64,000 nt of DNA from Trichoplax adhaerens (Eukaryota; Placozoa; Uniplacotomia; Trichoplacea; Trichoplacidae), in the NCBI RefSeq assembly GCF_000150275.1, contig NW_002060952.1:2165128-2229127 (forward strand). The letters are read 5' to 3'. Positions 25,469 through 39,100 of the stretch are shown here, piece by piece. Position 1 is the first letter of the stretch. The number at the start of each line of letters is the position of its first letter. Under the pieces are notes generated by a model that was given only the letters and a program-made list of their open reading frames with translations, searched no databases and was not told the origin of the DNA. A program made the translations under genes and the position numbers.

Positions 25469-26089
25469 TTAATGTTTGCATGATTGTCGACGATCTTTAG
25501 TTAATCCATATTTTTGACGTATTGTAGATCGCATCTCCTCACGATATTTCCTTTGCCGATCTTGCCTTTCTTTTTTCTTCTCAAATTCGAAAAGAAGAGA
25601 CTCATTATCGCGTTTCAAACTTAACTTTTGCCGCCGTTTAATGCAATAACATCCTACACAGGTGATAATAGCAACCACTAAAACAACAGATGAGCCCATA
25701 GCGATAAAGATAATTGTTGCTTCAGATATCAAACATTGATAAATATAAACGCTGCCTTTGGTACATTGCTCTCTAGCATTCACTAGAGACTGCCGATTGG
25801 AATGACGATATCGTTCACATACTTGAGATTGGCCGCAGTAGAAGCAATAACTGATTCTGAGACAATCATGACAATTTCCGTTGTAGAGATAACAATTAAC
25901 ATGATCATCTCCAGTTTCTACTGAAGAATTTTTCTTAGTTAACTCCATCATTTTTTCATCAAGCCCTTCATTCAGTTGTTCATCAATTGCACTCGACTTT
26001 AGTGATAGTGAGCTAATAACCAGTACCATAAAAATGATTAACTTTAATATTGATTGATTCAGATGAAAACCTTCCATCTTTATTTCCAA
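25469..26089 (-). CDS. PTTG1IP-like single-pass PSI-domain protein, copy D (206 aa, intronless)
   Basis: The longest member of the array. A hydrophobic signal segment spans about residues 12-34, with a second possible start at Met5. An extra acidic stretch (35-65) precedes the PSI-like domain, whose cysteines are at 66, 73, 76, 82, 85, 91, 109 and 119. The membrane helix is about 122-148. The cysteine cluster of copies A and C is reduced to CVGCYC. The tail is strongly charged and helix-prone and ends MRSTIRQKYGLTKDRRQ, retaining the family's IRxKYGL signature. Single exon, same strand as copies A-C. This is the first gene of the array in transcription order and lies about 1.6 kb from the end of the transporter cluster. 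Confidence 0.9.
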   Translation of the reverse strand: MEIKMEGFHLNQSILKLIIFMVLVISSLSLKSSAIDEQLNEGLDEKMMELTKKNSSVETGDDHVNCYLYNGNCHDCLRISYCFYCGQSQVCERYRHSNRQSLVNAREQCTKGSVYIYQCLISEATIIFIAMGSSVVLVVAIITCVGCYCIKRRQKLSLKRDNESLLFEFEKKKERQDRQRKYREEMRSTIRQKYGLTKDRRQSCKH

Positions 26090-27684
26090 TCACAAAAATG
26101 GATGCTAAATCAGTTGTAGCTTCCTGGGTGATGAGGTAATAATGACAATCAACATAAAATTATATTCTATTAATAAAAAAGATAATGATGATCAAGTTTT
26201 ATCATGTTTACTTTGAAAAAATAATATTAAACGATAGCAAAGGGTAATCGGACAATAGGTTATATATAAATATCAGTAGTTCAAATCATTCTTGATCATG
26301 TGATTTAGAAGAGCTTCCTCAATTATAATTTATGCGGTATCCTTATCGTACAGTCAGAAGGAAAATTATCATTCGCATGGCAGATAGATTCAAATCATCT
26401 GTTCGTTATTGCATAGCGAATGTACTTTGAAAACTATACTATTACCAACAGGCGATATCCTACTCACTTGCTCTGAAGTTTACTTAATATTAAGTCAAGC
26501 TCAAATAAAATACTTGCAAAGCGATTCATTTATTTTTTAAATAAAATTTGATGAAGAATAATGTTGCAATTTACTACTACACAAGAGCTCCAATCATATT
26601 AGAGCACAGGGAAATAACATACTAGACTACAGAATACGTAATATTGTAGTCGGTGATAATTGTATCCTAGTATAAGTACAGTTTAGATGCGATATTATCA
26701 GTATGATAAATGAGGATAATTTAGGATGGTGAATAGTGTAATTAAGTAAGCAATCATAAGCATCTTAACTCTGTCAGCAGAAGACGCAAAGACAAATAGG
26801 CCATTTAAATATCATACAAATAGACTGTAAATGAAAGTGATCTAATATATCAGCAGATCTATAGTCGCAACGTACTGCTATAATTTGATAATTCATGCAA
26901 CAATAATTTTAGCACTTATAGTCGCTTCCATAGAAGTAATCAAAGATCCCTCATAACAGTCACAGTGATACACGTACATGTTTTAGTACTTAATTATGTA
27001 CTTATCAATAGTTATAATTAGATATCGACAGTAATACTGTATATAGCGGTGCCAAAATAATCAGTTACCTTTATCACAGAACCAGGTTAAATAGGATATC
27101 AATAAATATGCTCATAGGACAGAGATTTATTTCCCATAGGAAATCAAGAATATGTACGGCATTAAGATATCAAAACTTAAAGCTTAATGTGTATACCTGT
27201 ATCTTTAAGTGTCAAGAATAGCCGATCTTAAAGCTGACAAAAATTGAAATAATTACGTTAAAGTTATGTTATTGGGATGCACAATAATAGAAAGCAATCA
27301 GTATAACGTAATAGGTGCATTTCAATAAATAAAAGTTAAAGACCATTCAGCGTTACTTCCGGCTGATTGCGTTCAAGGAACTATCAATGCAATAGCAAAT
27401 TCTCACTTTGCTTTACAATACACGTATGTATACAGTATAGAATTTCATTTAGTAAAGTAAGTACTCATATAAAATTTGATTACAGAATAGATAAATATGC
27501 GTTAGGCCATCTGCAATTTAGGTTAAAATTCTTTAGATATAAATAATTTATTTTTAAAATCAAGAATCACATGTAAGATTGTTCATATAATCAATGGATG
27601 TAACTTTTTATCGTGCGCTGCTATCATACAATAGTACTAATACGTAGCATTACATAGATCATAAAATCGAGCAAATAATGTTTT
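26090..27684. other. Spacer between the PTTG1IP-like array and the transporter cluster
   Basis: No gene seen. From about 26800 to 27640 the sequence resembles blocks 34860-36120 and 43200-44030, so it is the downstream part of the unit duplicated with the SLC38A9-like genes. Confidence 0.6.
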
Positions 27685-30600
27685 TTAGTTTATAATAAAT
27701 TGTGCAATGCAATTCGAAAGGCCAAATACTATAAGGTATATATATGATAGAACGCTGATAACAGTTAAACGATTTTCTTTCTTCCGTATTGCAAACTGCA
27801 CAGCGCAGGGTAAAAGTAGACAATAAAATAAGCCACCACATGCGCCAACAAACCTATGCAGAAATTAAATGAAATAAAAGATTACCAGCTCTGTTTGCCT
27901 ATTCATAACGAGCGACAAGTTGTGCTTTCTTAGGAAAGAATGTACGGTATGGAGTAAGATACTAAGTAGTAGTATTACATTGTGCAGTGAAATTATACTA
28001 ACCTTAATATAGTTCCAACATTAGGAAAAAACATCGCACCAAGAACGCATATCGTGGTTACCATAATATTAAATATAAGAACATGTTTCCAACTAAAAAT
28101 TCAATAAATAGTCATTAAATTTATTCCCTTGTTGAAAAAAGATAAAATAGATAAAGTTAATACAATAGTACAGTATATTACCTTGGATATTTCTCTCCAT
28201 AGAGAGTACTCATGATTTTAATACGAGCAGCAAATGCTATAATTGGATAAGTAACAATATTCTGGATCAATAAAGTTAATCTACCAAGAAACGACATTAT
28301 ATCGTCGGGTCCAAAATTATCCAGGAAAACCTATAACAATTTCAATGTAATACTTAAATCTCCCAAATAAACGCTATTCTAATTTATAACAAATTGTAAA
28401 GCTATCAAAATATTGAACAAATTCGTTACACTTACAGACTGAATACATTGTACAGATAACGGAAATTTAATAAAAAATAACATTCCGACCAGTAGGTACG
28501 TCGCACAGCTACATCCATACGCGATTGTTAGATCTCTAACCTATTATCACAATCGTAATTTGTAAAGGTTAATCACGATTGCAGCTATTTCGGCAATGTC
28601 AGTTCGTAAACTCGTAATTGACATATTTACAGTATTTTGGGGATTACGATTGCATTGAGTTACGGGTAAGAGATTGGCATGGATAGAAAATGCTGTAGAA
28701 ACTACACCAGTCACGACCGGAAAAGTTGGTGAGGCCACTAAAATAAAAATAATAGGCTACGTTAGTACCAGGGCGCAATACAGTAGTCGTAAAAAATAAT
28801 AATGACTAATCCACATAAGTAATTTATTCATTGGATCTAGAATTGACCACATTCTGAGCTTACGTATATTACATTACAAATACACTAATAGTAGATTTTC
28901 AGTTATTGATATAATATAAATGGTAGAAATCAGTAATATGAGAAATTAATAACAGAAAATTAAATATATATATATCTATAGCGTACATTCGAAATTCGTG
29001 TCAATGGTTGATGTCCAGAAACTGCTCTTGATAATGACGAAAATTATTAAATAGAGAGATGATAGTATACCTGCGAATTATACAAATTACAGAGACATTG
29101 TTATTTTAAAAATATTTATCGTAAGCAATGATCATTAAATATCCTATTCTAAGAAAGCTAACTACAACAACCTCTTATAAACTTGATGTAGATTAATTGA
29201 TACTTTACAATATAATAAGAATGGTTTTACAACTTATTTTAAGATAATAAATAATGACTAATACTTGAAAACATTAAATACTTGCTAAGTTAATTTTTTA
29301 GGTTGTCTGTGTAAAATTATAGATATAACAGCCATCGATTACGTATTGTAAAGAATTAGTAGCTGACATGAAATGAGTACATCTAAACATGCACTCTGCA
29401 TTACTTAGTATGCAGTTCGTCCTTTAGCCTTGGTTATGCTTCGAATATTCCCATATAATTAGTAATCAACTAGCAAACAGTCAACTACTTACCTATCGAA
29501 CTTAGTTTATTGAAAATTACGGGCGATGGAAGATTCATTAACGGAAATAGAACTACTATTAAATATAATGGAACGGTCTTTGTTTGATGCCAATATTGAT
29601 CGAATAACCGATCGTTACCAGTTTCTGTCTTATTGCTTTCAAAATCAGTACCATTGATAGCTCCGATTACAGGGCATACAACTTCTGCTATTTATGAAAT
29701 AAGAGTCTAATTTTATTAAAGTCGTAACTATAGCTTCTTTATATTAATAGTGGCTTATCCATTTTTATATTTGTTTTAAGAAACTATACTTAAGCAAATT
29801 ATAATACAAATAATTAAGCAACCTGTATTTACTTTAAATTTACAGAAGTTATACAATTATAAATTATATATCCAATAAATATGAAAAAATATTTACCATT
29901 CATATGGACAGAATTGTTAGAATTGCCATGGACATTTCTAATTATTCGATCTTAGTCAGGAGATAATAATTATTATTATTATTTAATTTATTTATTTTAT
30001 ATTAATTTATTTTATACTATGGAGCTCGAAGTAATCTAAATACATCAAGCTATATTTTGCGATACATAACTACCCAAAATGTGCCTGTACAAAACTGTAA
30101 AGAGAACACGATTTCTATAAATTCATACAATCCCATATGAAATAATTATTTGATTCAAGTAGAGGATAAATATACTACCTATGTGACAGTTTTGTAACTA
30201 TTTATGTTAACCCTTATGAGCAATATCAATACCAATGCTATATAAAGTTACTGGTAGAGTGCTCATACCTCGTACAAAGTATACTGTTGTATACATAAAA
30301 TTACTAGCCAAAATCCAAAATATGAGACAAACACCAATTAACACAATTGAAACGATTACACAGCTGATTTTTTCACTGATCGGGCCAAGGAAATGTCTTA
30401 TAAGATCATTGAAGTCTTTGTATCCATCCTTGCTCTCTAAGGAAAAAATTAAACAATGCACACTTGAATTGAGATCAAAAGCATTTATACTACACGGAAT
30501 GATAGAACAAAGTACCGTTGGATCATCAAGTTGAACTAATATCAGTACAAAGTTTTAAATGGTGCTAAAGAAAAGAGATTAAAAGATCACGCTTCACGTG

Positions 30601-33488
30601 ATAGCACCAAGGGATAGATTTTTAATAAATAATTGATTACACCACGGAATGATAATCTATCTTTCAGTGATATTTAATATCATTTCTACTATTTGCTAAT
30701 TAGGCTTCAAAATTGCAAATACTTTCGTATATGATGGCGTAAAAGAAGTACATTGCCCATATAGTAATACTAACCGAAATGTCGCGCGCCTTCCACTATC
30801 AAATAGCAAGAGTAGAGAAGGGTAAGATTGACCAATATTATAAATAGTGGACCTAAAATTAAACCAGCCTGAAAAAGAAATGGCATATTCGTCATTTGCG
30901 TTTATTAATACAGTACAATGAATTATAGTAAAAAAGGAAAGCAGAAAATAGGCTCTATGCAAGCTTCGAGTGATATAAACTATGCTTTGATCATTAATTT
31001 ATACAGAAGTAATTTATTAGTAGCCATGCTATCTGCGAAATGTATTTGTGTATATATATAACACATTATCTGTTATACTGTATAATGAAACTGATAAATG
31101 TAAAAATACTCCAACGTAAACTTTCCTAATTTCATAGTAATATCTAGTTTAATTTAGTATAACCATTGCCTGCGAAAAATAATACTTATCCATTGACAGC
31201 ATATAATGACGTTTAATAGCGAGCAAGAAATACCTTTCCAATAGCCCAAGGTATAGATAGGAGAGATGTTCCTACAGTTAGGTTCCAAATGGAAAATCTA
31301 ATCCAATAAATCACATGAGCGTTAGAAGGGCTCGTAAGAGTGAAGTACAAAATATACTGTACTATTTGAGAGAATCTAAAAACTGGCTATTGCTATTGGT
31401 GCTATATTAACTACTGTAATTGGCTACTGTAGTGCCTATAGGAAAGAAGTATTGTTGAAGCCAAAGAGATATACTGTGGGTATCATTATTAAAGATCTTT
31501 GAATCTGTACGCAATCTTTTAACGTTGCTAACCAACATGCAATGCAATAATAAAATACAAGCAAAAATGTTATTATCGTCCAATACTAATATACAGTAGT
31601 ATACCTGTAGCAATAATGATCATTTAAAATTTTCACAACTGCACACATTAATAGATAGATCTATAAGGTTATGCCGATTCGTATCATAACAGTCCCTACA
31701 ATAGTACTGCAAGACTATTTATTACTGAATTTATTTATTCAAGATTATATTATCATCAATCTATTACTGTGTAAATATCATATTCTTTGCCATGATACTA
31801 TTTGGTTTCTGATCAACTTGGATCACCTGGAACTATAATCCAAGCACGCAATCACTCCATGATTCTAGCAACATCAGGTGCAGTACATTAATGGAATGGA
31901 TACTATTCTAAGCATCGTTTCCCTAGTCCAGCAAAGATTAGTGTACCCATGTCAAAGGTTAGTACTAGCTGAAAGAGAGGGACATCCAGTGGCCCTCCAA
32001 TGCCAAAAAATGAGGAGGTTTGCCATTCTACTCTACTCTACTACTCGACCCCTATACTGTACTGCATAAAATCAATCTGTTTAACTTATCCGGATGAGAA
32101 TCGTCGGCAGTATAGCTGAAATGAGCCAGTAAACTAGTCCGTCTGCTCATTGTTAGGATATTGAACGACCATTTTGGGGTCCTCTCTCTTTCCTTCCTTG
32201 TACTGTAGCAGTCACTGTCTGTAGCAATGATGAGTTATTTTTATAGTTTTCAAGTATAAAGTTGAACTAATGTACAGGACAGTATAGGAGAACTTTCACT
32301 ACGGTACTTCTTCATAGCTGGATATTGTAATCATAACTGATGATACGCGTTCGATTTGGATGGAAAGTTGTGAAATTGATCGGGTGAAGGAGAGAAATTT
32401 TAGTCGTGTAATCCCTGACTTGATAACTAGTTTCTGTGTTTTAGTCTATTAAAGAAACTCTTGTACTGTATAACATGCTGTCGACTTGCCGACTCATAGA
32501 ATCGTTGTAATATCATCAAGGGATAATAATAACATTCTCAATATTCTCTTTGGCATTAACTCATCATGCTACTGTACTTACATGGTAACCAAACTACTCT
32601 GTTTGCCATCCTTTCCTTTCTTAATAGAAACTTGATCCCCTTGAAATTCTTTCATATAAAAGTTACCCATTCTATCTTCAGTCCGCAAGGTATCCTAGAA
32701 ATTAGATAGAATAGAAATACGAGATGGATAGACGTAAGTGAATGATTTCAAGTTTTGATGCGTAGATTATTCTTTATTTTACACTATTTATACCCTATCT
32801 ATACAGCTTAAGGCATGAATCACATTGAGTTGTGTTCAATTAGTATAATTGAAGATTGCATAACATTTCTGTCTGACTATCTCGTATGTATTTGCGATCT
32901 TCAAGACCCTGTATTGGGATGCAAAGTATGAACAGGCTGGATGAATGAATCCCTTACAGGGATTCTTTTTCAATTAGCAGACTCACGGTAGAGTTGAATT
33001 GAATCTCCATTCAAAGAGCAACAGACCATAGGAAACAAGGCAATCTATTTGTTAGCAGCATGATGGTAGGCTGGTGAATGATGTCTTGGATAGAGAAAAA
33101 TAGAATCCATTAAAATAGATCCATTGGTTATTTCCTCCCATTGACATTGATGTCCATTTTTTTATTCAGTATTGAATCGCCGATGTTGTACTGGTGCTAT
33201 ACTGTTCATTGTGTACAGCACTTATGAAACAGTAGCGATAGTGAATGATTGCATCATTTCGGAATATATGATAGAATACTAATATACGATCAAAGATTGA
33301 CCATGAATGTATTGTAGCCGGCATAGGGAAATGGAGAAGTTTATTGCATTACATCCACTTGAAAATAGAACTAATCGTCATTACACATTATAAAATCATC
33401 AGTAAGAACTTACCGTTCGTCTCCATGTGAACCTGGTGTCGTCCAGTAGATCGTGAACGCCATTTGCCTGCATCTTGATGTCATTCAT
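27685..33488 (-). CDS. SLC38A9-like lysosomal amino-acid transporter, copy 1 (13 exons, 487 aa)
   Basis: AAAP-family transporter closest to SLC38A9, the lysosomal arginine sensor and transporter that signals to mTORC1. Exons in coding order: 33488-33414, 32694-32582, 31297-31234, 30868-30775, 30436-30269, 29950-29897, 29684-29493, 29070-28987, 28737-28631, 28540-28436, 28330-28182, 28092-28003, 27853-27685; 1464 nt, phases consistent. Landmarks: KQSSLVT before TM1; TM1 FSIWNLTVGTSLLSIPW, keeping the Asn and Thr that match human Asn128 and Thr133; the GYKDFNDLIRHFLGP segment; a lumenal loop with NNS sequons and the conserved VVCP; KTVPLYLIVVLFP; VRDLTIAYG; VFLDNFGPDDIMSF; and C-terminal helix ending CIAQFIIN. 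The N-terminal tail is about 55 residues against about 110 in human, so the Rag/Ragulator-binding part is probably reduced or absent. The exon 2 acceptor is shifted (see findings). Confidence 0.9.
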
Positions 33489-36129
33489 CGTGCTGCATCC
33501 AGCTTTACGATCGATGACGATCTCAGTCTAAAACGTATTTTGGCACTTTCTTCTTATCCAGTCCGAAATCCAAAGTCAATATTAGGTAATCGAGGGGTTA
33601 ATCAGGGGCTTTTAAGAGAAGTTCAAGAGAAATCCTTAGGGTCAACTCTAGTGTTATAGAGGTCGATTCGATCCAGCTGTTAAAACATACACAACTTGAG
33701 CTGGCTACTTTTAAAAGTATCAAGTACAGTATGGTGAAACTTGTAAAAAAAGCCCAAGTTTTTCTGGTGTATTTTTAGTAAATGCAATCGGCCAATAGGA
33801 TAAAGTTCCAATCAAAAATCGCAGCACGGCGTTATTGTAGATAGACATGACGTAGGCAATTTGTAGAATAGAATCAGCTGAACAGAATATTCTATTTTGA
33901 TCTTATGTCAATAGTGTTTGCATTGTATCAAGTAACTTCTTATCCATGTTAACCAATCAATGCAGCGCCCATACTAGCCCAGAGATAGGTTAAGATTTGT
34001 TTGTTTCGAAATGGCTTACTGTTGCTTGTAGATGTGTAGACATGAACTACTCAATATATCTGATAGTCCATGTCTGGATTATTAGTGTTATGAAATGAAG
34101 CAAGTAACGGTATACCAAATGTAACTAGTATTACGATTGTAGACTGTTAGCCATGTTTAGTAAAAAATAAGGTAGATATTTATCCTAAGAGATATTTGGT
34201 AGCCATAACTATAGACTGTAGTGGTAGAGACTCTATGCTAGAGTACAGATAACTATATACAGTAAGGTGTTGAGTTACTAATAAGGCTATAGGTAAAAGT
34301 AGAACTGTAAATCATATATTAGGATATGGTTAATTCATTGTACTTTGGCTAGTGTGAATAATGTCTACGTAAGTACTGTAGTTGTATCCATATTGGATTA
34401 ATGATGGTCCGCAGTAGAATAGTCTTACTAAGAATAATTTAACTAAGTGTAAAATAAGGTAAAAGGTTGCCATGCGGATTGTAGCTGCGAATGCTACGGA
34501 AAGTATAAAAGCATGCAACTGTAGATTATTCTGTTAGTTCGTTCTAGAAGTCTTTAGTAGTAGTATTCGGCTAAAAGTAGAGCTGTGTGTAGTTAATCTT
34601 TGTATAAGATTGAATAAAGCCCTTATTTTTCTAAAATTTGGAATTTCGTGATTGGTATATATCACAACCATAAAAAAGAAGCATGTTATCAGCTGCAGTT
34701 TTGACACTCTGCGACAGTAAAAATGGTTTCCTAGACTTCAAATTAGCTGACAAAGTACAGAAAACACGGAAATTTTTCTCATTTAGGTGTACATTGTTAT
34801 AGTGAGTAGGCCTATGCTTACTCAGTTACACATTTTACAACTGGTCCGTAGGTGAAAGTGATCCAATAGATCAGTAGATATACAGTAGCAATCTACTTTT
34901 TATCATTGGATAATTGATTCAATAATAATAAATATAATTTTAGTACTTACTCGTAGGACGAGTTACATCAAAGTAATCAGAAACTCCTCATAGCAGTCAC
35001 GGTGATGCATACTTTATTACTAAATCGTTAAAACCAATGTGTGCCTATCTGTAATTGGATATTTATAGTAATATATATATATATATATATACAAGGGTAA
35101 TCAGTTACCTTTACGATAGAAGCAGGTTAAACAAGATATCAATAAATATGCAGATAGAACAGAGATTTATTTGCCATAGGGAATAACAGACACATACGGC
35201 ATCGAGATATTGAAATTTATGGCTTGAAGTGTAGTGTATACCTGTTTCTTTAAGAATTAAGAATAGCCGATCTCAAAATCGATAAAAATTGAAACAATTA
35301 AGGTAAAGTTAGATTATTAAGATGTTCATTGTACAATAATAGAAAGTAATTAGTATAACTTAGTACATTTCAATAAATAAGAGCTAAAGACAATTTAATG
35401 TTATTTCCGACTGATAAAGTTTAAGGAACTATTCTCAATTCTCACTTTGCTTTACAATAGGTATATGCTATACAGTTGTAATAAATGTTTCTTACAAATA
35501 ACTGTCTTAGTCAAAGGAAATTTTCTGAAAGGCTTTTATTACAAAGTTTAGGAATAGTAGAGTAAAAATTAGTTATTACAAGAATCTAGTCTAATGTATT
35601 CCGAGCTCAGAGTGAAGTGTAGTCTCTAATGTGAGCTCATCTCCGCAGTTCTTAAACACATTTCGTTAAATCCATTTCTGATAGCATAATTAACTACAAT
35701 CAGATTTGGGTCATCAAACAGAATACTTTTCTTTAAATAGATCATCATTAACTTTTACAATCCCAATCATTCAACTTAAAATATCTCTACTCTTCTATTA
35801 ATGTTCATCACCTTTCGATGTTGGGCATCTTCACAATTACAGCATATCAAGTCACATAATCTTGTACCATAATATACTAGTGCAAACTCCCGTCGCTTTG
35901 CTGACGGTTTACGATAATGTACTCATGTAACAGATAGTATTACCATTTGATAGACCTGTCAGAACTATATCAAATATAGCTATCATTATAATCAAATATG
36001 GGGTGCACCATGAAGACCTTATATGACCTTTCATGCAAACACAGTTTCGTTTATCATGTACTGATATAAAATTTGATTACGGTATAGATAAACAAGCGTT
36101 GAGGATAAACTCCAGTAAATAATGTTTTT
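33489..36129. other. Spacer between transporter copies 1 and 2
   Basis: No gene. Contains the 5' flank of copy 1, an LTR-like insertion (34120-34667), a (TA)n microsatellite (about 35070-35091) and a duplicated block (34670-35480) also found near 43060-43810. Bases 35500-36050 appear specific to this spacer. Confidence 0.6.
34120..34667 (+). mobile_element. LTR-like solo element, copy 1
   Basis: About 548 bp beginning TGTAACTAG and ending near ATCACA, so compatible with TG...CA ends. Inside, in LTR order, are a TATA box (agtataaaagc, about 34501) and a polyadenylation signal (gaataaag, about 34612). A diverged second copy lies at 54126-54651. The related flank of transporter copy 2 near 43040-43055 lacks the segment, which brackets the insertion at about 34116-34670. 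A target-site duplication is not clear. No coding region is visible. The LTR assignment is inference from structure, not from a known family. Confidence 0.6.
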
Positions 36130-39100
36130 TTAGTTTACAAGAATTTGTGCAATGCAATTCGCAACGCCAAATACTATAACATAAATATATGATAAAACAC
36201 TGATAATAGTCAAACGATTTCTTTCTTTCGTATTACAAACTGTACAGCGCAGGGTAAAAATAAGCAATACAATAAGCCACCAAATGCGCCAAAATACCTA
36301 TGGAAGAATTAAATAGAATAAAACATTACCATCTTTGCTTGCCTATTCATAACGAGTAACAAGTTGCGTTTTCTTAGGAGTGAATGTACGATATACGAGT
36401 ATAGTGAGATTATTAATTAACTTACAAATTATATTGCATAGTGAAATTATGCTAACCTTAATATAGTTCCAACATTAGGAAAAAACATCGCACCAAGAAC
36501 GCATACCGTGGTTACCATAATATTAAATATAAGAACATGTTTCCAACTAAAAATTCAATAAATAGTCATTAAATTTATTCCCTTGTTGAAAAAGATAAAA
36601 TAGATAAAGTTAATACAATAGTACAGTATATTACCTTGGATATTTCTCTCCATAGAGAGTACTCATGATTTTAATACGAGCAGCAAATGCTATAATTGGA
36701 TAAGTAACAATATTCTGGATCAATAAAGTTAATCTACCAAGAAACGACATTATATCGTCGGGTCCAAAATTATCCAGGAAAACCTATAACAATTTCAATG
36801 TAATACTTAAATCTCCCAAATAAACGCTATTCTAATTTATAACAAATTGTAAAGCTATCAAAATATTGAAGTAATTCGTTATACTTACAGACTGAATACA
36901 CTGTACAGATAACGGAAATTTAATAAAAAATAACATTCCGACCAGTAGGTACGTCGCACAGCTACATCCATACGCGATTGTTAGATCTCTAACCTATTAT
37001 CACAATCGTAATTTGTAAAGGTTAATCACGAATGCAGCTATTTCGGCAATGTCAGTTCGTAAACTCGTAATTGATATACTCCTATTTACAGTATTTTGGG
37101 GATTACGATTGCACTGAGTTATGGGCAAGAGAATGCCGTGGGTAGAAAACGCATTAGAAACTACACCAGTCACGATCGGAAAAGTTGGTAAAGCTACTAA
37201 AAATAGAAATAATAGGCTACATTATCATCAGAGCGCAATACAGTAGTCGTAAAAAAATAATAATGACTAATCCATATAAGTAATATATTTATTGCATCCA
37301 GTATTGACTACATTCTGAGCTTACATCGTATTATAAACACACTAATAGTAGATTTTCAATTATTGATATAATATAAATAGTAGAGGTCAGTAATAAGAGA
37401 AATTAATAATAGAAAATTTATATATATCTATAGTATACATTCGAAATTCGTATCATCGGTTGATGTCCAGAAACTGCTCTGATAATGACGAANATTATCA
37501 TATAGACAGATGAAAGTATACCTATAAATCAAAAATTACAGAGACATTGTTATTGTAAAAGTATTTATCGTATTTTGCTCTAAGGAAGTTATCTACTACA
37601 ATCTCTTATAAACTTGATGTGGATTAGTTGATACTTTACAGCATAATAAAAAATTGTTTTATCTTATTATAAAACAATTATTATTTAATAATAAATAACG
37701 ATTAATGCTTAGTAGTATACAGTATATTAATTGCTTGCTAACTTAATTCTTAAAATTATCTATGCGAAATTGTAGATATAACAGCCATCGATTACGTTTC
37801 TTATAGAATTAGTAGCCGACATGAAATGAGTATCTAAACGTGCACTCTGCATTATTTAGTATTAATGAGTTCGTATTTTAACTCTGGTTATACATCGAAT
37901 ATTTTCTTATAATTAGTTATCAAATAGCATATAGTTAAGCTACTTACCTATTGAACTTAATTTATTGAAAACTACAGGCGATTGAAGATTCATTAATGGA
38001 AACAGAATTACTATTAAATATAATGGAACGGTCTGTGTTTGATTCCAATATTGATCAAATAACCAATTGTCACCGGTTTCTGTCCAATTACTTCCAAAAT
38101 TGCTATCATTGACAATCCCAACCACAGGACATACAACTTCTGTTATTTTATTAAATAAAAGAGTCCAACTTTTATTTATATCGTAATTATAACCATTTTA
38201 CATTAACAGTGGCTTATCAATTTTGTATTTGTTATAAGAATACTATACTTAAATAAATTATAATACATAATACTGCTTACTTCACGACATCATAGCTAGT
38301 ACGTTTTAGTAATCTGTTATTACTTTAAATTTATAGAAGCTATACAATTATAAATTATATTTCCAATAGATATGAAAAAGTACTTACCATTCATGTTAAC
38401 AGAATTGCTAGAATTGTCGTGGATATTTCTAATTATTTGATCTTAGTCAGGAGATAATAATTACTGTTATTATTAGTTTTATTACTTCATTTATTTTGTA
38501 TTAATTTCTATTACACTATTGAGCTCGAAATAATCTAAATACATTAAGGTATATTTATTGGGATACATGACTACTCAAATGTGCTAGTATAAAACTGTAA
38601 AGAGGACACGAGCTCTACAAATTCCATGCATTGCCATACGAAATAATTTGATTAAAGCATGAAACAAGTATGCTACTAAGTAAGTGACAGTTTTATAACT
38701 ATTTATGTTAACCCTTATGAGCAATATCGATAGTATACCAATGCTACGTAAGGTTACTTGTAATAATAGTATACCTCGTATAAAGTATACTGTTGTATAC
38801 AAAAAATTACTAGCCAAAATCCAATATATGAGACAAGCGCCAATTAAAACAATTGAAATGATTAAACAACTGATTTTTTCCCCGATCGGGCCAAGGAAAT
38901 ATCTTATAACATCGTTGAAGTCTTTATATCCTTCATTGCTCTCTGTGTGATTGAATTTAACAATGTAGACTTGAATTGAGATCAAATCATTTTATACCAT
39001 ACAGAATGATAGAACAAAGTAATATCGGATCATCAAGTTGAACTAAAATTGATACAAAGTTTTAAATAGCACTGAAGGAGAAAGATTAAAAGATCGCTGT

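Noticed and set aside
30235-30534. Plus-strand ORF of 99 codons, with counterparts at 38705-38950 and 46715-46942
   Set aside because: All three are antisense to transporter exon 5 and reflect its codon use; the real gene is on the minus strand.
33453-33659. Plus-strand ORF of 68 codons
   Set aside because: Antisense to transporter copy 1 exon 1 and its 5' flank; no splice or domain support.
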